From Symbiodinium kawagutii (lineage: Eukaryota > Sar > Dinophyceae > Suessiales > Symbiodiniaceae), in the NCBI GenBank assembly GCA_009767595.1, contig VSDK01023996.1, positions 249,409-313,408 of the forward strand: DNA of 64,000 bases, read 5' to 3'. A program made the position numbers and the translations under genes. Below the pieces are notes generated by a model, which did no database searches, was not told the origin of the DNA, and saw nothing but the letters and a program-made list of their open reading frames with translations. Shown piece after piece: positions 12,037 to 24,322 of the stretch. Position 1 is the stretch's first letter. Every line of letters starts with the position of its first letter.

Positions 12037-12935
12037 AATGAACAGGTGAACTCCCCCCTATTTATCAGATTTCCAACCATGAACATCCATAAACATCCAT
12101 GAACTAGTTATCAGATTTTTCATCCATTAACATCCATCAATCCTCGAGATATCATCAGCCACCACCGGCCATTTGCCCCAAGTGCTCGCTGCCACCTGCC
12201 CAAAGACTTGGTCAAGGAGTGCTCCTTGATGTTCCTCGGAAGGCGACGCGAGGCAGGCAGCCGCCGCAGTCAACCCAGGTGACCCCAGGGCGGCCCCAGT
12301 GACCCCAAGGAGGTGGTGATCTGCGGAAAAATTTTGGGTAAAACTTGGGTCATGTTCAGGATGCTTTCGCCGAGGGTCTTGAGCTTCAACTTCAACTTCT
12401 CTTTGGCAGTCATGGGACGCCCCAAATCTTTTTGTTGCCTCTCCTGCCGAGAAGAAAGAAGGGTGGGCGCGTAATGAGCAAATTCCGAAACTGAAGCAGC
12501 TCCTGACTGTTCCAGAGTCGAATCAAATTATTGCGGTTGGTCGCACGCTTAGTTGAACTAGACCAAGTTCAGAATCAATGTCAACCAACGCCGGTGTTTG
12601 CCCTTGCGGGAGGTGGGGGCAAACCATCCAGATTACAACCTGCAACAGAGACAACCCCTCCATGGTGGCCAAAGCTCTATGGCTTTCCCCTGGAAATTGC
12701 CGATTTCTGAGATTACCTCGGATGTGTTCCACTTCTGATCCGCATGTCTTGCAGCAACAAGCGCCAATTAACCCAAACAATTCCGGGTTCACTGAGAGTT
12801 GACTAGTTATCTAGAGTGCAGGCAAGACCTTGAAGCCGCCCAATGGACCAAAGACATGTCGCTCCAATGCTGGGGACCACCCAGCGCATCAACTGCTGCC
12901 TCCACACCAATTGAGGAGAACAGGTTTGTTTTAAT

Positions 12936-13036
12936 GGTTGTTTCTCAGAATGGGGGTTCCCCCAAATCATCCAATTTTAACCATTTGTGAAAACAAACAA
13001 AACATAACTTGGGGGGTTCACAATTTTAAGAAACCC
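12936..13036. mobile_element. Inverted-repeat element, family A copy 2
   Basis: The left arm is GGTTGTTTCTCAGAATGGGG, then CCCCCAAATCATCCAA; the right arm is GGGGGGTTCACAATTTTAAG followed by AAACCC. The core ACCATTTGTGA is aligned with TCATTTATAGT of other copies. Confidence 0.65.
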
Positions 13037-14499
13037 TCATATATGTGGAATCAACTGGTTTGACTTAATGATTTCAATACTGTCCGTTGCTGACATTGTT
13101 GATCCTGGCCACCATTGCCAAAAGACATGCTTTGACGAATCTAGGCTGGGGCAATCCATGTTACTAAAACATGCCCAAAACGGTGACATCTACTAAGCAA
13201 ATCATTCTTTTGTCTAATCTATCTGGCATATCCATTTGTAGGCCCAGTGTGGGCTGTATGGCACTGTTTTGTTTTCTTTCAAGTGAGAGTGCCTAAAAAC
13301 GGCATACCACCAAAAACTGGCGGTTTCTCTCTTAGTTAATGGCTATGAACAGCTGGAAATTTGATTAAATTTAAGAATGTCAATAGATGTTTAGGTTACC
13401 ACCATGGCCATGGACACACCCAAAATGAAATCCGTCCTTTCTCTTCTCCTTGCGCACTTCTTTCCTAAGGACACAGCTTTCCCAGCCAAGGGCGCCGAGA
13501 ACATCCATCCATCTCGTCTAGTGGCTCCATCCTCACATATGCCTCCAACAAATCAGCCTCGTCATATATGGCTGATAAATGCTGGACAACCTGCCACGTC
13601 AGCTACAGCATCATGAAAACCAGTCTATGGTAGGTTGATCCCAACATTTGCTGCTATTTCTCCGAAAATGAAAAACTATGAAAAACTGGTTTTGAAAAAG
13701 AATCAAGCCATTTGGAAATTTGATTTGGAACTGGTTTCATCCATGATCAATTCAGTTCAATGCTTTGCTGGTCCTTGTTGGCCCATGGTTCCCATCATTC
13801 CCTCGATCTTTGGGGAGATCCATCCCTGGCAGCTCCCACCAGGAGCCCCTCGCATCCAAGCGGCTTATGGGCCTTGGCGGCGAGGCTGTGGGTGAAGCAG
13901 GTGGCGCATGAGATGTGGCATCATTGGTTCGGCAAGTGCCAACCATTAAGCATCCTTGAGATTACGTATAAGTATCAATCCTTGATGATTAGGATGTTCA
14001 GTATCAATTATGAAGGCATGTTTCCTTGCAAGCATGGTGCTGCTTCCCAGTTCTCAAGCGTGATTAATTTCTGATCACTCTAATAACGATTGATCGGATC
14101 ATGATTGCCAAGGCATGCCAAGGCTACCTCGGCGGTTCTCATGCGGGCCACATACCATGCATTTTTCAACAGGACTTGAGGGCATGGTGTCACAAACCAC
14201 CCTGGAACCGTGTCAAGCGTGATGATGACAAGTTGCAATCAATTCTTTCAAGGTCTTTTTCTTTTTGCCCTGGCCCTCCCCGCTCCGCCAATCCTGGGGA
14301 GCTGTCATGGTAGGCAGGGCAGCCAATAGATATGGTAACAAGATGTAACAAAGGGCCTAGTAGAATTAAATGTCACAACCCAGCGAATAAAATGTCTGTG
14401 AGCAGCTAGCACTTGCAAAAATACAACCTTTCTCGGCTATGGCGACCGTCAAAGCCCTAGTATACCAACTTGTTCGGTTGAACATGGTCAAACTGTGTC

Positions 14500-14579
14500 C
14501 GCGAGGAGTGTCCTGCTCTTCCTCTTTCTCCTCTTCTTCAGCTGCCTTCAGCATACTTTCAATCTTTGCCATGTTCTTC
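14500..14579 (-). CDS. Candidate acidic coiled exon
   Basis: After an acceptor GGCCCAG the minus strand reads KNMAKIESMLKAAEEEEKEE and then EQDTPRG, a Glu-rich helical segment of ordinary protein character. The downstream border is not defined by a clear GT. It lies on the same strand as the two possible C-terminal exons at 15.0 and 15.5 kb and may belong with one of them. Confidence 0.38.
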
Positions 14580-15011
14580 CTGGGCCACGGCACTGTATGA
14601 GGCAATGCGTCAAAGCATTGCTACTTGGGGAACCCTGCAGGATGGTTTCAAGTCAGAGACAGGGGTCTCCTGGACCGTTTGGACAGGGAAACTGGGGAAA
14701 ATCAAAGACTTTGCAGTTGCAAAGCCTGTCCAAGCTGCTCTTGCTGTGCAGAAGCTGCACAGTTTGGGCCAAGCACCGCAGTGATAAGTTTGGTGGTTCC
14801 ACTTTTGATTCAAAGCAAATCCCAGAAGAACAGGAGGCACCCTGGGACACCAAATCAATTCCTTGACTGATTGTCAATCAATGGTCTCTCTACATGCGTG
14901 TTTCCCTAAATTAATTGTTATCACGAGCATCTTGCCTCAATCTCGCCGTTTTTGAGGCCCCGGATCATGATGGCATCACCTTTGATGCTGTTTCGCCTCC
15001 CCCTGGCAGTT

Positions 15012-15115
15012 TCAGTCAAGGAACTCCGTAGGGACAAACTCCGCGGGGCTGTCCTCTTCATCTACCGGCTCAGCTGGCTTTTTCATCTTCCTCTTCCTGT
15101 CAATCTGTCTTTTTG
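15012..15115 (-). CDS. Candidate C-terminal exon, basic then acidic
   Basis: From an acceptor CCACCAG the minus strand reads KRQIDRKRKMKKPAEP, then VDEEDSPAEFVPTEFLD and a TGA stop. The basic run resembles a nuclear localisation signal. A similar ending (EDAEFAPPRLND, stop) lies 430 bp upstream at 15459-15545, which suggests tandem copies of one small gene or exon. Product unknown. Confidence 0.42.
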
Positions 15116-15458
15116 CTGGTGGCTGGCCACTCACCCCCTCACCACCCATTAAAACAAATAATCAAAACGAGAAGTGAAACATGACTCAACCTCCAAATTA
15201 CGTCGAACACGTGGCTTTTCAACTTCCATGCTTCAGTCGCATTTTCATGGCACAACTCATGGCAAATCTACGAATCTACTCTCTGTCTGGTTCAAAAATA
15301 TCACATGACCATTAGAAAGAAAACCTGAAACATCATGGAATCCCAATCATCGACAGCAAATCACCTGCCTACTACCTGGAAGTATCGTAAAGTTTCCACA
15401 GCATCAGCACAGGTGAACACAACAAAAACCAACGGCACCCAACAGCACAGCTGAGCAT

Positions 15459-15545
15459 TTAGTCGTTCAGCCTGGGAGGCGCAAACTCAGCATCCTCCTT
15501 CGGCTGCGCGGCTTTGCTTCTCTTTTTCAGGACTTTCCTCGGCAG
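15459..15545 (-). CDS. Candidate C-terminal exon, related to 15012-15115
   Basis: The minus strand reads LPRKVLKKRSKAAQPKED, then AEFAPPRLND and TAA. It shares the order basic cluster, Ala/Pro linker, ED, AEFxP, terminal Asp with the neighbour. Another frame of the same bases (SPAEESPEKEKQSRAAEGGC) is also plausible, so the frame is not secure. Confidence 0.33.
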   Translation of the reverse strand: MPRKVLKKRSKAAQPKEDAEFAPPRLND

Positions 15546-16030
15546 GTGAGGGACTCAACGAGCAAAAAGGATTGTTCTGCGCACACCTGGGGTGTGTTCA
15601 CCCATTGTGGGTGGCCATTATGCTCTTGAAGCCTTCCTGTTATAGTTGCAGCGTTGAAGGTTGTGTCAGGGTTCTGGATGTCACTGTGGTACCACCTGAC
15701 AAACCCAATCCACCTGATCTCGTCATTTGGCATTTCCTGAAGTAGAGGTAACTCCACATGCTTTTAAGGTCCTTGCTTAGACAAGAAAATGACAGGTCCC
15801 CTCTGGAGCAGGGCCGAGCCAAAACCTGTTTCTTATCCTCAAAACTGCATCCCTGCGCGACGATTTGTTGAATCTTGTAGCGCCTACGCCGATGGACAGG
15901 TAACCTCTGTGAATTCTATGCGAGAAGAATTTCTTCCTGCCATTATGACCCCCCAAAATGGAAAGAACTCCAGGGATTCCAAACAGGTCTTCCTTGGCCT
16001 CAATCCTATTGATGAAATTTTGATCTCAGA
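15546..16030 (-). pseudogene. Possible decayed coding region, product unknown
   Basis: One minus frame (15575-15750) contains EMPNDEIRWIGFVRWYHSDI and NPDTTFNAATITGRLQEHNG, of ordinary protein composition. Farther upstream, other frames give KIQQIVAQGCSFEDKKQVLA and IEAKEDLFGIPGVLSILGG. These pieces are in different frames without good splice signals, so decay is likelier than splicing. I do not recognise a family. Confidence 0.28.
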
Positions 16031-18123
16031 GCCTTCCCTAACAAGAAAACAATCCTCCTTCGATGTTTTTTCCCATCGAAGGAGGATTAATAAGGGTAAT
16101 TTATGAGGGTGCAAGGGCCCCATGGCCATAGGTGTTGCAGGGGAAATTCCAACCAGGATACAAAAGATGCACAAAGGTTGGTCATTGGATGTTAGTGGTG
16201 ATCACTGAGCAATTTTGGCTTCAGCACGATTCCCCACAGGCAAGGTGCTTCATGGCAAAGTCCAATCAGCAAGCCAGGACCGGGGCACATGTGCGACACG
16301 CTGGCTGTGCCATGATGCTGCTGAAAATCTGAGGCATGTCAGCTACGGTTGGTAGGAAATGCTTGGCATCAGTGAATCCTCAAGTGCTTGCAGTCGTTGC
16401 AAACCACCACAGTTCAATGACGGTGTAGCTTGGGTTGGTACAATCATGTTGCCAGCTGCCTCTGCGCTGTTTGAACAAGTCATCGTCAAAATTTTGATAA
16501 GGTCTGGAAGCATCAAGCATCAGGAATCTTTCCCCGTGCCGCAATAGCCAAAGAATGGTACCATTCGTTTGCTTTCAGGCTCCATCTTGTGTATCAATTT
16601 GGGCATGGGCAAGGAAGGCATGGGAACATGTTTTTGCGTTAAGAATTGGCTGCATTAGATTCGCTGTTCTGAAGAAAAATGGGATTCTTTGAGCTGAAAA
16701 AAGCTGAGCAGAATTGACAAACGCTTTTTTTTTGCGTGCGCACAACATGAAATGTGCTTCTTACTTACACTGGAAATCTGCTTGCTATGATCTCAAGAAT
16801 CCTCAAAATCCTCGGTTTCAAGGCAGGCGACGAACCAACGGCATGGACGATCATGGTTGGTCGGCTGCTGTGGTTGAACCCACGGGCCAGCCCCGAGCTC
16901 CACCCCTTTGGCGCAGGAAAGTTCCATCAGTCTGAGGGGTACCACTGCTGGCATCACATCCTTCACCCTGAGGGAAATCACCGAGATGTTCACCTGGACA
17001 TACTTGGAACCTTCTGGGAAAATTGATCCACCATCTGACATAACCGGCTTCAAAGCTCAAACTCATCACTTTCATTGAGGAAAATCCAAGCATGATCCTA
17101 AAATGACTTGGAATACACCATTTGCGTGACAACAAACCCATCAACGGCGCATATAAACCATCACAGAGTGTGGCTGTGGGCAAATACCCTATATCCCTGG
17201 ATGCTCACATCCCATCTACGGCCGAAAGAATTCAACCGTTGGGCAGTGAACATCTGTGAACTGCTGCCCATGGCTTGAGGATTATTGGTACTGACCCATT
17301 GCCAAAACCATCAGCCAAGTTTGGTACAAAGCCGACCCATAACCAGCAAGTAATCACCAAGTTTGGGTCAGTATCAGTCCATAGGGTGGTTTGATATGGA
17401 TTGACCCAATGTAAAGATAGGGTTGTTTGGGTAGTAACCATGGATTAGCCAAACTGGTTGCGGTGGAAACCAAACCCAAGCTGGGCTATCGGTCAGCCCT
17501 CAGCTGAGATCTCAGTGACTGGCGCGATATTCGCAGCTGGCGAAGGACTCCTGTGCTTCGGAAAGGAATGGTCAATCACTCTGCTTCAAGCCTTTGCAGT
17601 CAGGTTGAGTCGTCTAGTGATTTTGGACTTCCAGTCTGTACCTGCCAAGTTCAATATTCGAACACTACGCATCATTCAGACTACCGAGTATCAACAATGA
17701 GTGATGCATAATCATTGGAATTGAGACCGAAGATCGATGATAGTCAAGCTTGGCTGCATGGCATTCCCAGTCGTCTTACATGGATCGGAATGGCCCACCT
17801 AGAGGCTCAAACTGACCAGGCATGCAAACCATCTCCTATATGTCACCAGAAACATCACTCAAACGACCAACAGTTGGTGCATCTCAAGCATGCGAGAAAG
17901 AAGTCTTGCCCTGTATCCGATGGTAAATCAATGAATCAATCATGTTAGTTCATTGAAGTAATCTCATCATTATGTATCATAGACGTATTCGGTGGTAAAT
18001 CCGTTTTTTTTTTGGATCCATCAAAGACCCTTGCAGTGTTGAGCACATGGGCAGGTACTAGCAGAACACTACGCGTCGCATCGGTGCTGCCGGGCTGCAG
18101 TGGAATCCATCGGTAGGGAATAC
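16031..18123. other. No supported gene
   Basis: The stretch has only short frames. It includes a perfect short hairpin at about 16050-16090 (AATCCTCCTTCGATG with its inverse CATCGAAGGAGGATT) and several low-GC tracts. A plus-strand frame at 17458-17700 has no splice or family support. Confidence 0.4.
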
Positions 18124-18177
18124 CTCAGGGCTCCAGACCGTTCCAGGAAGGTGGGCAAAGGCTCAGCCGTTGGCAAT
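18124..18177 (-). CDS. Candidate short exon
   Basis: Acceptor CTACAG and donor CCTGAG before GTATTCC bound a 54-bp segment reading LPTAEPLPTFLERSGALR on the minus strand. The plus strand also has CAG and GT at similar places, so strand is not certain. Confidence 0.3.
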
Positions 18178-18692
18178 CTGTAGATTGGGGCATTTTCAGG
18201 TGATGGGGTCATTAATGAGCCTACTTTTGGGGGGTGCACCACCATCGGTTCTTGCGCTAAACTGGTGGGGAATACAGACCTCCTATTGGCATAGGCACTC
18301 ATGTTTTTCAGCCCGGCTTGGCTCGACCCACCATTTGATTTCCGAGGCTAGCTTCGCAGGGCAGCCAGGTGCCAGAAGTGAAGAAATGGAGTGCGGCTTA
18401 CAGTAGCTTGATGGGCAAGGAATCCCTACTGGTCTGTTCCAGTGTACCACATGGCTGCTCAAAAGCAGTCCCAAATCGAGCAAACAACGCCAACATCATA
18501 CCAAGCATGAACAAAATTCGAAACCCATCAATGATGGATTTTAGCTGTTTATTAAAAAACGGTTTAACTACCATCATCATCAACCATTGCATGCCCTATT
18601 GTTGGATATTCCCCCCCTAAAACCAACCATTAATTAATCACTAGCTGAACATCGTCATCATCATGATCATCATGATCATCATGATCATCATG

Positions 18693-18784
<92 letters not shown>

Positions 18785-21700
18785 AAGGAAGCTCGGTTTT
18801 TAAGGCCCCCTAACCTTTCCAGCAAGCTGGCTTTCTGGGTCTTCGCTGTGAGCTCTCTCTGAGCTCCCCTGCTGAATCTCCAGTGGCCGCAACCAAGGCC
18901 GCCTGTAACAGCTTGGTGATGAGTGGGTCATGGGCAAACTGCCCTCTGAAGTGAATGGTAAGTGTTGGATCCATGTGGATAAACCATCCGTACTTGGGAT
19001 AAATCACCGGCTGTTTGGGGCTTGGGGCAAACGGGGTGGGTGCCGGCATTATTGATGTGGACCTGCCATGAATCAGTAAGCATGGTCGGGCATTGTTCAT
19101 TTGGATTTCAACATCTTCCGGAAAGATGTCAATCTATGTGCCAAATAGCCAAAAGTCATGACTACCAGAGCTTTCTTGAGCCAAACTGCCGCAAAGCCCC
19201 AGGTGCTTTGTGGTGCTTTGCAGCCAAGCTGGCCCAGAAATGATCAGAAAATCTACCGCTGTGCCTCAAGCACAGCCAGGCCCACAGCCCTTGGAACCTG
19301 GCCGTGGTCGGTGGCATCAGGCGCCACGTTGGAGAAACAAGCGGCTCCATCGATGAATCACACAGCATGAGCGATGGGATTGCTGGTGGATGATAGTGGT
19401 GGTTAATGATGCCCTACCCTTCCAGTTACCTGTATGACAGGCAACCATCCTCAACCAGCTTGTGCAACTGTCCCTATGACTGGGGCTCCCTGGTTACATC
19501 TGGTTACCTACTATGTAGGTGTACACAAAGTGTAGGGATGACTAATGATAATCCATGAGTCTCAACACTGATTCATGATCTTTAATTAATGAATCATTAA
19601 TCATTATCAATCAGTATTCATCCACATTGACGTTTAGTTTTCATGAATACTATCCGCGTTGATTACTATCCATTGCTAATAATGCTTAGTGATATGAATC
19701 GTAATCAACATGAACAGTTGATCGTTGTTATATATTGATGTTGGACCCAAATTTTGATGGACCGACCCTCCAGTTTTACCATAGTCGCTGATCTACCAGC
19801 AAATATGGCTGGCTTGTTAGCGAAAAGTGTTGGGAATTCAGCTGCAGCGCTCAACTATGGTTGACACAGGGCTGTTGGGTCAATCCCCTACACGCCTGGA
19901 AAAAGTATCGCATAATTGCACAACATGGTCTTTGTCGGGCTGTTTGCTCAACCATTTCCTGGCATATCTGGCATCTACACTTTGGTTAGGGCACTCCAGG
20001 TAGCTCCAGCGCCTAGCTCCCCCTTGTAAAGGGCACCCCTGGCTCCGGCAACATTTGGCACGCCGAGTCGCCACGTCACGGTACGAGTTGGAGTTGGAGC
20101 GGAATGGCGCTGCGCCGGCCTGAAGTGGCGGTGGCTGAAGTGATGATCATGGTAAGGATGACTAGTGGATGACTAGTGACTCACTGATGGTAAAGAATAA
20201 ATGAAAAATGGTAAAATGGTAATGACTAATGGTACTTAAATGACTCAAACTGGAAATGACTAATGATTTCTGATCAACATCGATTGATATGGTAATTCAA
20301 AGTAGACAATGATGATCGGGGGATGAATATTGATAAGGATTATAGTGGTGATCAACCTGGGACTCACCAAACAAGGGGCTTTATGGGTGACTAACAGTAG
20401 TCAATGGTGACTACCAGGATACGGTTAAACTAAAGTAGCTGATGACACCAAAGTGGCTGATAAACTGAAACCTACTTAGTAAACAAATCAGGATTGCTAA
20501 AAAGCAACATTAAGTGGTGATTAAGTATGGTTTTACAAATCTGGCTGATGATTGACATGAGAGGTGAGGTATGGTAGTGATAAGGATTCCCATTGACAAA
20601 CACGGTGATTTGCAACAGTTCATGGCTGATGGCTGATGATCGCGATTTGTTGATGGTTGACAATCAGAAAAATGATGAACCTTAAGACTTAATCAGTGAT
20701 CATCAACTATTCTAATCATTATGAACCATCCTTGTCATCAATGATGTCAGCTGAAAAAAAATGCTAATGATGGCTGGTGATGGTTAATGATAAGGATGGC
20801 TAATGAAAGGTGACCAGAATGACAAGGATATGGTCCATCATAGATACATCCTTAGTATCTTAGTATTGGCTAGTGACGGTTAAGGATGGTGGTCACGGGA
20901 ATGAAGATTGTGAAGAAGGAAAAATCTAGATTCCTATTGGGGAACCCTGGAATTTGGTTGGATTTTTGGAGTGGCAAGCGTCAGTTGTCACTGGCTCCTG
21001 ATTCGCTCGCTATATGTTTCACGGCGATTGAATATTACACAAGTGCTGAACCAACAGAGCTTTTTTGCGGTCGTGGACATGACGGCAAGTTTGTGGATTC
21101 ATAGCGAATGGTGATTGCGAAACATTTCGAAACATCCCAGCAACAATGGGTAAGCGGCTAGCGTCACAAACCGCTGTAGAACCATCAAACCGTTATAGAA
21201 CCATCATTAGCCATCAGTACTATCCGTATTGTTTTGACAAAATGCCCTCTGGACATCATTACGACCAAGGAAAATGAACCCATCACTGTTGTCACCTGTG
21301 TATTCTAAGTATCTGCCAACTCCCTTGATGAATGGACTTGGCTTCCCATGAAAATATGTTAAAATGGCACCCCCCAAATCAAAAGCTATGCTTTATCAAT
21401 CTGGGGTTCGCATTGAATTCATAATTTTGCCTTTCCGCTCAGATCATCATCGATCAAACGCATACCATCATGAACCCTTGGTCAACCCATCACGAACCCC
21501 AATTGTTAAAGCAGGATTACTATTATGGACTATGGATCCTCAGTGGCAAAATGAACCCATTTACAGCTGACAAACTGCCTGGAACTGGCATCTGGCAAAC
21601 TGCCTGGAAAGGGGCAATGCTCCATTTACAGCTGATTTCCACTGATTTCCCAGGGTTTCCTTTAAAAAGAATGATTATTTTCCATTGCCAGCTTAGTTGA

Positions 21701-22151
21701 CCGGAGATGACGAGTGGGTAACCAATGATCGCTTCTGCAATCCCTGGAGCAGCACTGCCCCCGCACCTTTGCACAAAGAGCAGCGAAGAATGTCTGCGAC
21801 CAACCTGGCCACAGCAGCTGATTCGGCGATGGCATCTGGTCAATGACATCTGGCAAAGGATGTGGGTTTGATGATGCGATTGTGCTGCATGGCATAAGGT
21901 TCATGACATGTGGTGCGTCACAATGGTTCATGATGGTCAATGACATTGGACATTGAATTCAAAATGACATGGTTGCCCTGACGCTGCCCGCGGTTGCCAT
22001 CTTGGATGTGTCCGTCCAAACAGGACCGACTGACACACTCCGAACTCCGAACCTCTAAGGCTCACCTCATGTTGCAAAATCTGCACCCATTCCTGGGCGT
22101 GACACCCGTTTTTCCGACATGTTCACACTCTCCAGGATGTCCCTGGCTGGG
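18178..22151. other. AT-rich spacer without a supported gene
   Basis: Contains the CAT microsatellite (18653-18784) and a very AT-rich part around 19540-19760 with repeated ATGATTAATCATTA-like words. The GC-rich spots at 20040-20130 and 21730-21840 could be exons but give no preferred frame. Confidence 0.4.
18653..18784. repeat. (ATC/CAT)n microsatellite with a GATCAT start
   Basis: It begins with four CATGATCAT-type units and passes into about 85 bp of uninterrupted TCA triplets. Confidence 0.95.
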
Positions 22152-24272
22152 TCAACAGTACTTTGCCGTGACTTCATTGTATATGGCCATGAGGGTCCCC
22201 CAAGCTTCAGGCATCGCAGAAGTAGCAGGCGCTTGATTGAGATGGTCCTTTCGGAAGTTTTTCTCAATGATACTTTGGAACTCTTTCGGGTCATGGCGCG
22301 ACCCCATGAAGGTTAAGAGTTCCGGAATCTTCGCGGTGGGCTTGTCATAGCTCCAGCAACGGATGAACGAAGGATCCAACAAGTCCAGCTGATTCTTCAG
22401 CAAGGACAGGGTCGAGGTATACATCTTGATGGCATGCAATAAATCTTTTTCGAATCTGCGTTTCAAGGAGCTTTTCACCACATTCCGAGGATCACGGACA
22501 ATGAACACAATCCGCAAGTCCACTCCGGCCTTTTCAGCCAGCTTGGCGAGTGCACGGACGTCAGGATTTTGGATGGACCTGGCACCACCTCCGTAGTTGG
22601 GATAAGACTGCATCCCAGATTTTTTGGAGCAGAAAATGTTCAAGAGAACAATGTTACCATCACCCTGCTGACTTAGATCTTTATTTGCGTCCGCCATGAG
22701 CTTCACAACTCGAGCGGCTGTCTCTGAACGAATAGACTCCTTGTAGGTGCTGAAATAACCAACCTTGTGAGCGCCATCATAGAGTTCAGGACCCGTGGCA
22801 CATGTCCAAGTTTTCGAGGGGTTGAGGTTTGGCAGCAAGGTCTTCCAGAATGCATGGCCTGAGCTTTCGAGGCCGGCGAAGTAGATAAAGCGGCAGCTCT
22901 GACTAACGATTCGTTTTGGTACCACCGTGTGGGACACGCTGTGGGAACCCTCATGGTCGTTGTCATGGCATGATGGCCCGAAAGGCAAGGTTCCCTGCCA
23001 CGAAAACATGGGAGCCGGCCACGGGTCGAAAAAAGTGTTTGAGTCATACGATTTGTCGCAGAAACCGCCATGAAGCCAACGGTTCCCTGCAATGGCAATA
23101 CTGTAATTGGAACCGCTGAAACCTGTAAATTTCTTCGCCCTTTCAAGTATCAACTGATTGATGGGGTCCAAATCCAATGGATCCAAGGCAGTTTCGAGTC
23201 CAAACTCTGCAAGGCTGACCATGGTTTCGATATTGTACGGTTGCAATGCCTGCACGAGCCTCTCCATTGGCACACCCGACGCAACAAAAACAGTAGTCCC
23301 GCGCTCAAACCCCAATTGCATCATCTTTGGTGCTATATCTTCTGGGAGCACCATCTTCGATGTCTGGTAGGCTGCGTCTGACAAGTGCAAATGAAGACCA
23401 TTGAAAACCGTTGGCAACTTGCCCAGAATGGTTTGAGCAGCCGTTCGGATTTTGCTGTTGTACTCCAGGTGCTTGTCAATGAAAGATATCAACCCAAAAT
23501 TCTGCTCATCAATCTTGAGCAAACTGGCTACCGAACCTAAATCGGCCACAATGTTTGTGCTGCTTTCATGCGCAAGGCTGTCACGCACTTGTGAGCAAAT
23601 CCACTGCATTTCGTCCCCTTCTAAGTGCTGGCGAAAAGTGAAATTCACAGTGGTGGAATCGTGAGGTTGTTCTGGAAGCAAGGTCAAATTCAGTGTGTTC
23701 AGGATATTCCTGATGATGCCGGTATCGTAAATCCGGTCCAACGAAATGACGGAAACGGATGCGGTGATCCGCAAACGAGGCTCGAGAACATTCTCAGCTC
23801 CAAGCAAATAAGCCAGTGCAAAACCATGCAGCAAAGCAGTGCGTTGATTGGTCAGACCATTCGAGCCCAAATCAAATGCAACTGTAAGTGGAAAGGACCC
23901 TTTGTTGAAACATTTCCCAGCTTGATCAAACCTCTCTTTGATCATGAGCTCTTCGCTCTTGCCACCAAAAGATCCATCAAACGATGTGCTGGTGGATGCA
24001 GTGGCTGGTGCTGTTGACATTGCGCCGGACAGGGTGGTGGAAGGTGTGATAGACAGTGCACCGGACGATGGACCGGACGATCTGCTGCTTGCCATGGTTG
24101 ATGCACTGGGCAATGGATTGGACGATAACGTGGACGATGCACTGGACCATGCAGCGGATGGCACATGAACCAGCGTAGATGCAGAATAAAGGCGATTGCG
24201 TGGAAAGAACATATACCCCACAAGAGACATCGCAAATCCGCAGCACAATTTTCCCAACATGTCAAATTTCAT
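22152..24272 (-). CDS. O-fucosyltransferase-like / sulfotransferase fusion, intronless
   Basis: One uninterrupted 706-codon frame. Residues 7-23 form a hydrophobic signal anchor; 30-100 are a Ser/Thr/Ala/Pro-rich stem, the layout of Golgi type II enzymes. Residues 127-400 resemble GDP-fucose protein O-fucosyltransferases: FDLGSNGLTNQRTALLHGFA (133-152) fits the sugar-nucleotide entry motif, GLHLHLSD (292-299) the central strand, and LERAKKFTGFSGSNYSIAIA (376-395) the late conserved block. Residues 455-660 resemble PAPS-dependent sulfotransferases, with FIYFAGLESSGHAFWKTLLP (462-481) as the 5'-phosphosulfate loop and VFIVRDPRNVVKSSLKRRF (589-607) as the 3'-phosphate motif. It could both fucosylate and sulfate glycoproteins in the Golgi, or only one half may be active. 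ATG 24272 is preferred: it begins the anchor and lies 28 nt below a spliced-leader relic. No intron is present, so it is probably an mRNA-derived copy. Family calls are from motifs only. Confidence 0.82.
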   Translation of the reverse strand: MKFDMLGKLCCGFAMSLVGYMFFPRNRLYSASTLVHVPSAAWSSASSTLSSNPLPSASTMASSRSSGPSSGALSITPSTTLSGAMSTAPATASTSTSFDGSFGGKSEELMIKERFDQAGKCFNKGSFPLTVAFDLGSNGLTNQRTALLHGFALAYLLGAENVLEPRLRITASVSVISLDRIYDTGIIRNILNTLNLTLLPEQPHDSTTVNFTFRQHLEGDEMQWICSQVRDSLAHESSTNIVADLGSVASLLKIDEQNFGLISFIDKHLEYNSKIRTAAQTILGKLPTVFNGLHLHLSDAAYQTSKMVLPEDIAPKMMQLGFERGTTVFVASGVPMERLVQALQPYNIETMVSLAEFGLETALDPLDLDPINQLILERAKKFTGFSGSNYSIAIAGNRWLHGGFCDKSYDSNTFFDPWPAPMFSWQGTLPFGPSCHDNDHEGSHSVSHTVVPKRIVSQSCRFIYFAGLESSGHAFWKTLLPNLNPSKTWTCATGPELYDGAHKVGYFSTYKESIRSETAARVVKLMADANKDLSQQGDGNIVLLNIFCSKKSGMQSYPNYGGGARSIQNPDVRALAKLAEKAGVDLRIVFIVRDPRNVVKSSLKRRFEKDLLHAIKMYTSTLSLLKNQLDLLDPSFIRCWSYDKPTAKIPELLTFMGSRHDPKEFQSIIEKNFRKDHLNQAPATSAMPEAWGTLMAIYNEVTAKYC

Positions 24273-24300
24273 GATTGTGAAACTGAATTATGGGCTTGCA

Positions 24301-24322
24301 CTTGTGCCAAAATGGCTGCTGG
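24301..24322 (-). other. Relic of the dinoflagellate spliced leader
   Basis: On the minus strand this reads CCAGCAGCCATTTTGGCACA then AG. Against the known 22-nt leader (DCCGTAGCCATTTTGGCTCAAG) 18 positions agree, including a 12-base perfect core AGCCATTTTGGC and the terminal CAAG. It lies 28 nt upstream of the ATG of the intronless gene, in the same orientation. In dinoflagellates such a genomic leader marks a gene that arose by reverse transcription of trans-spliced mRNA. Confidence 0.75.

Larger units (their letters stand above)
9074..14499. other. Repeat-rich non-coding stretch with one small gap
   Basis: It contains a family C element (10032-10209), family B (10449-10566), a GA-tail insertion (11974-12036) and family A (12936-13036). 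GC-rich islands at 12.18-12.30 and 13.84-13.92 kb could be exons; both strands give plausible short peptides, so I left them uncalled. The frames at 10.70-10.92 and 13.40-13.62 kb have no other support. Confidence 0.45.
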
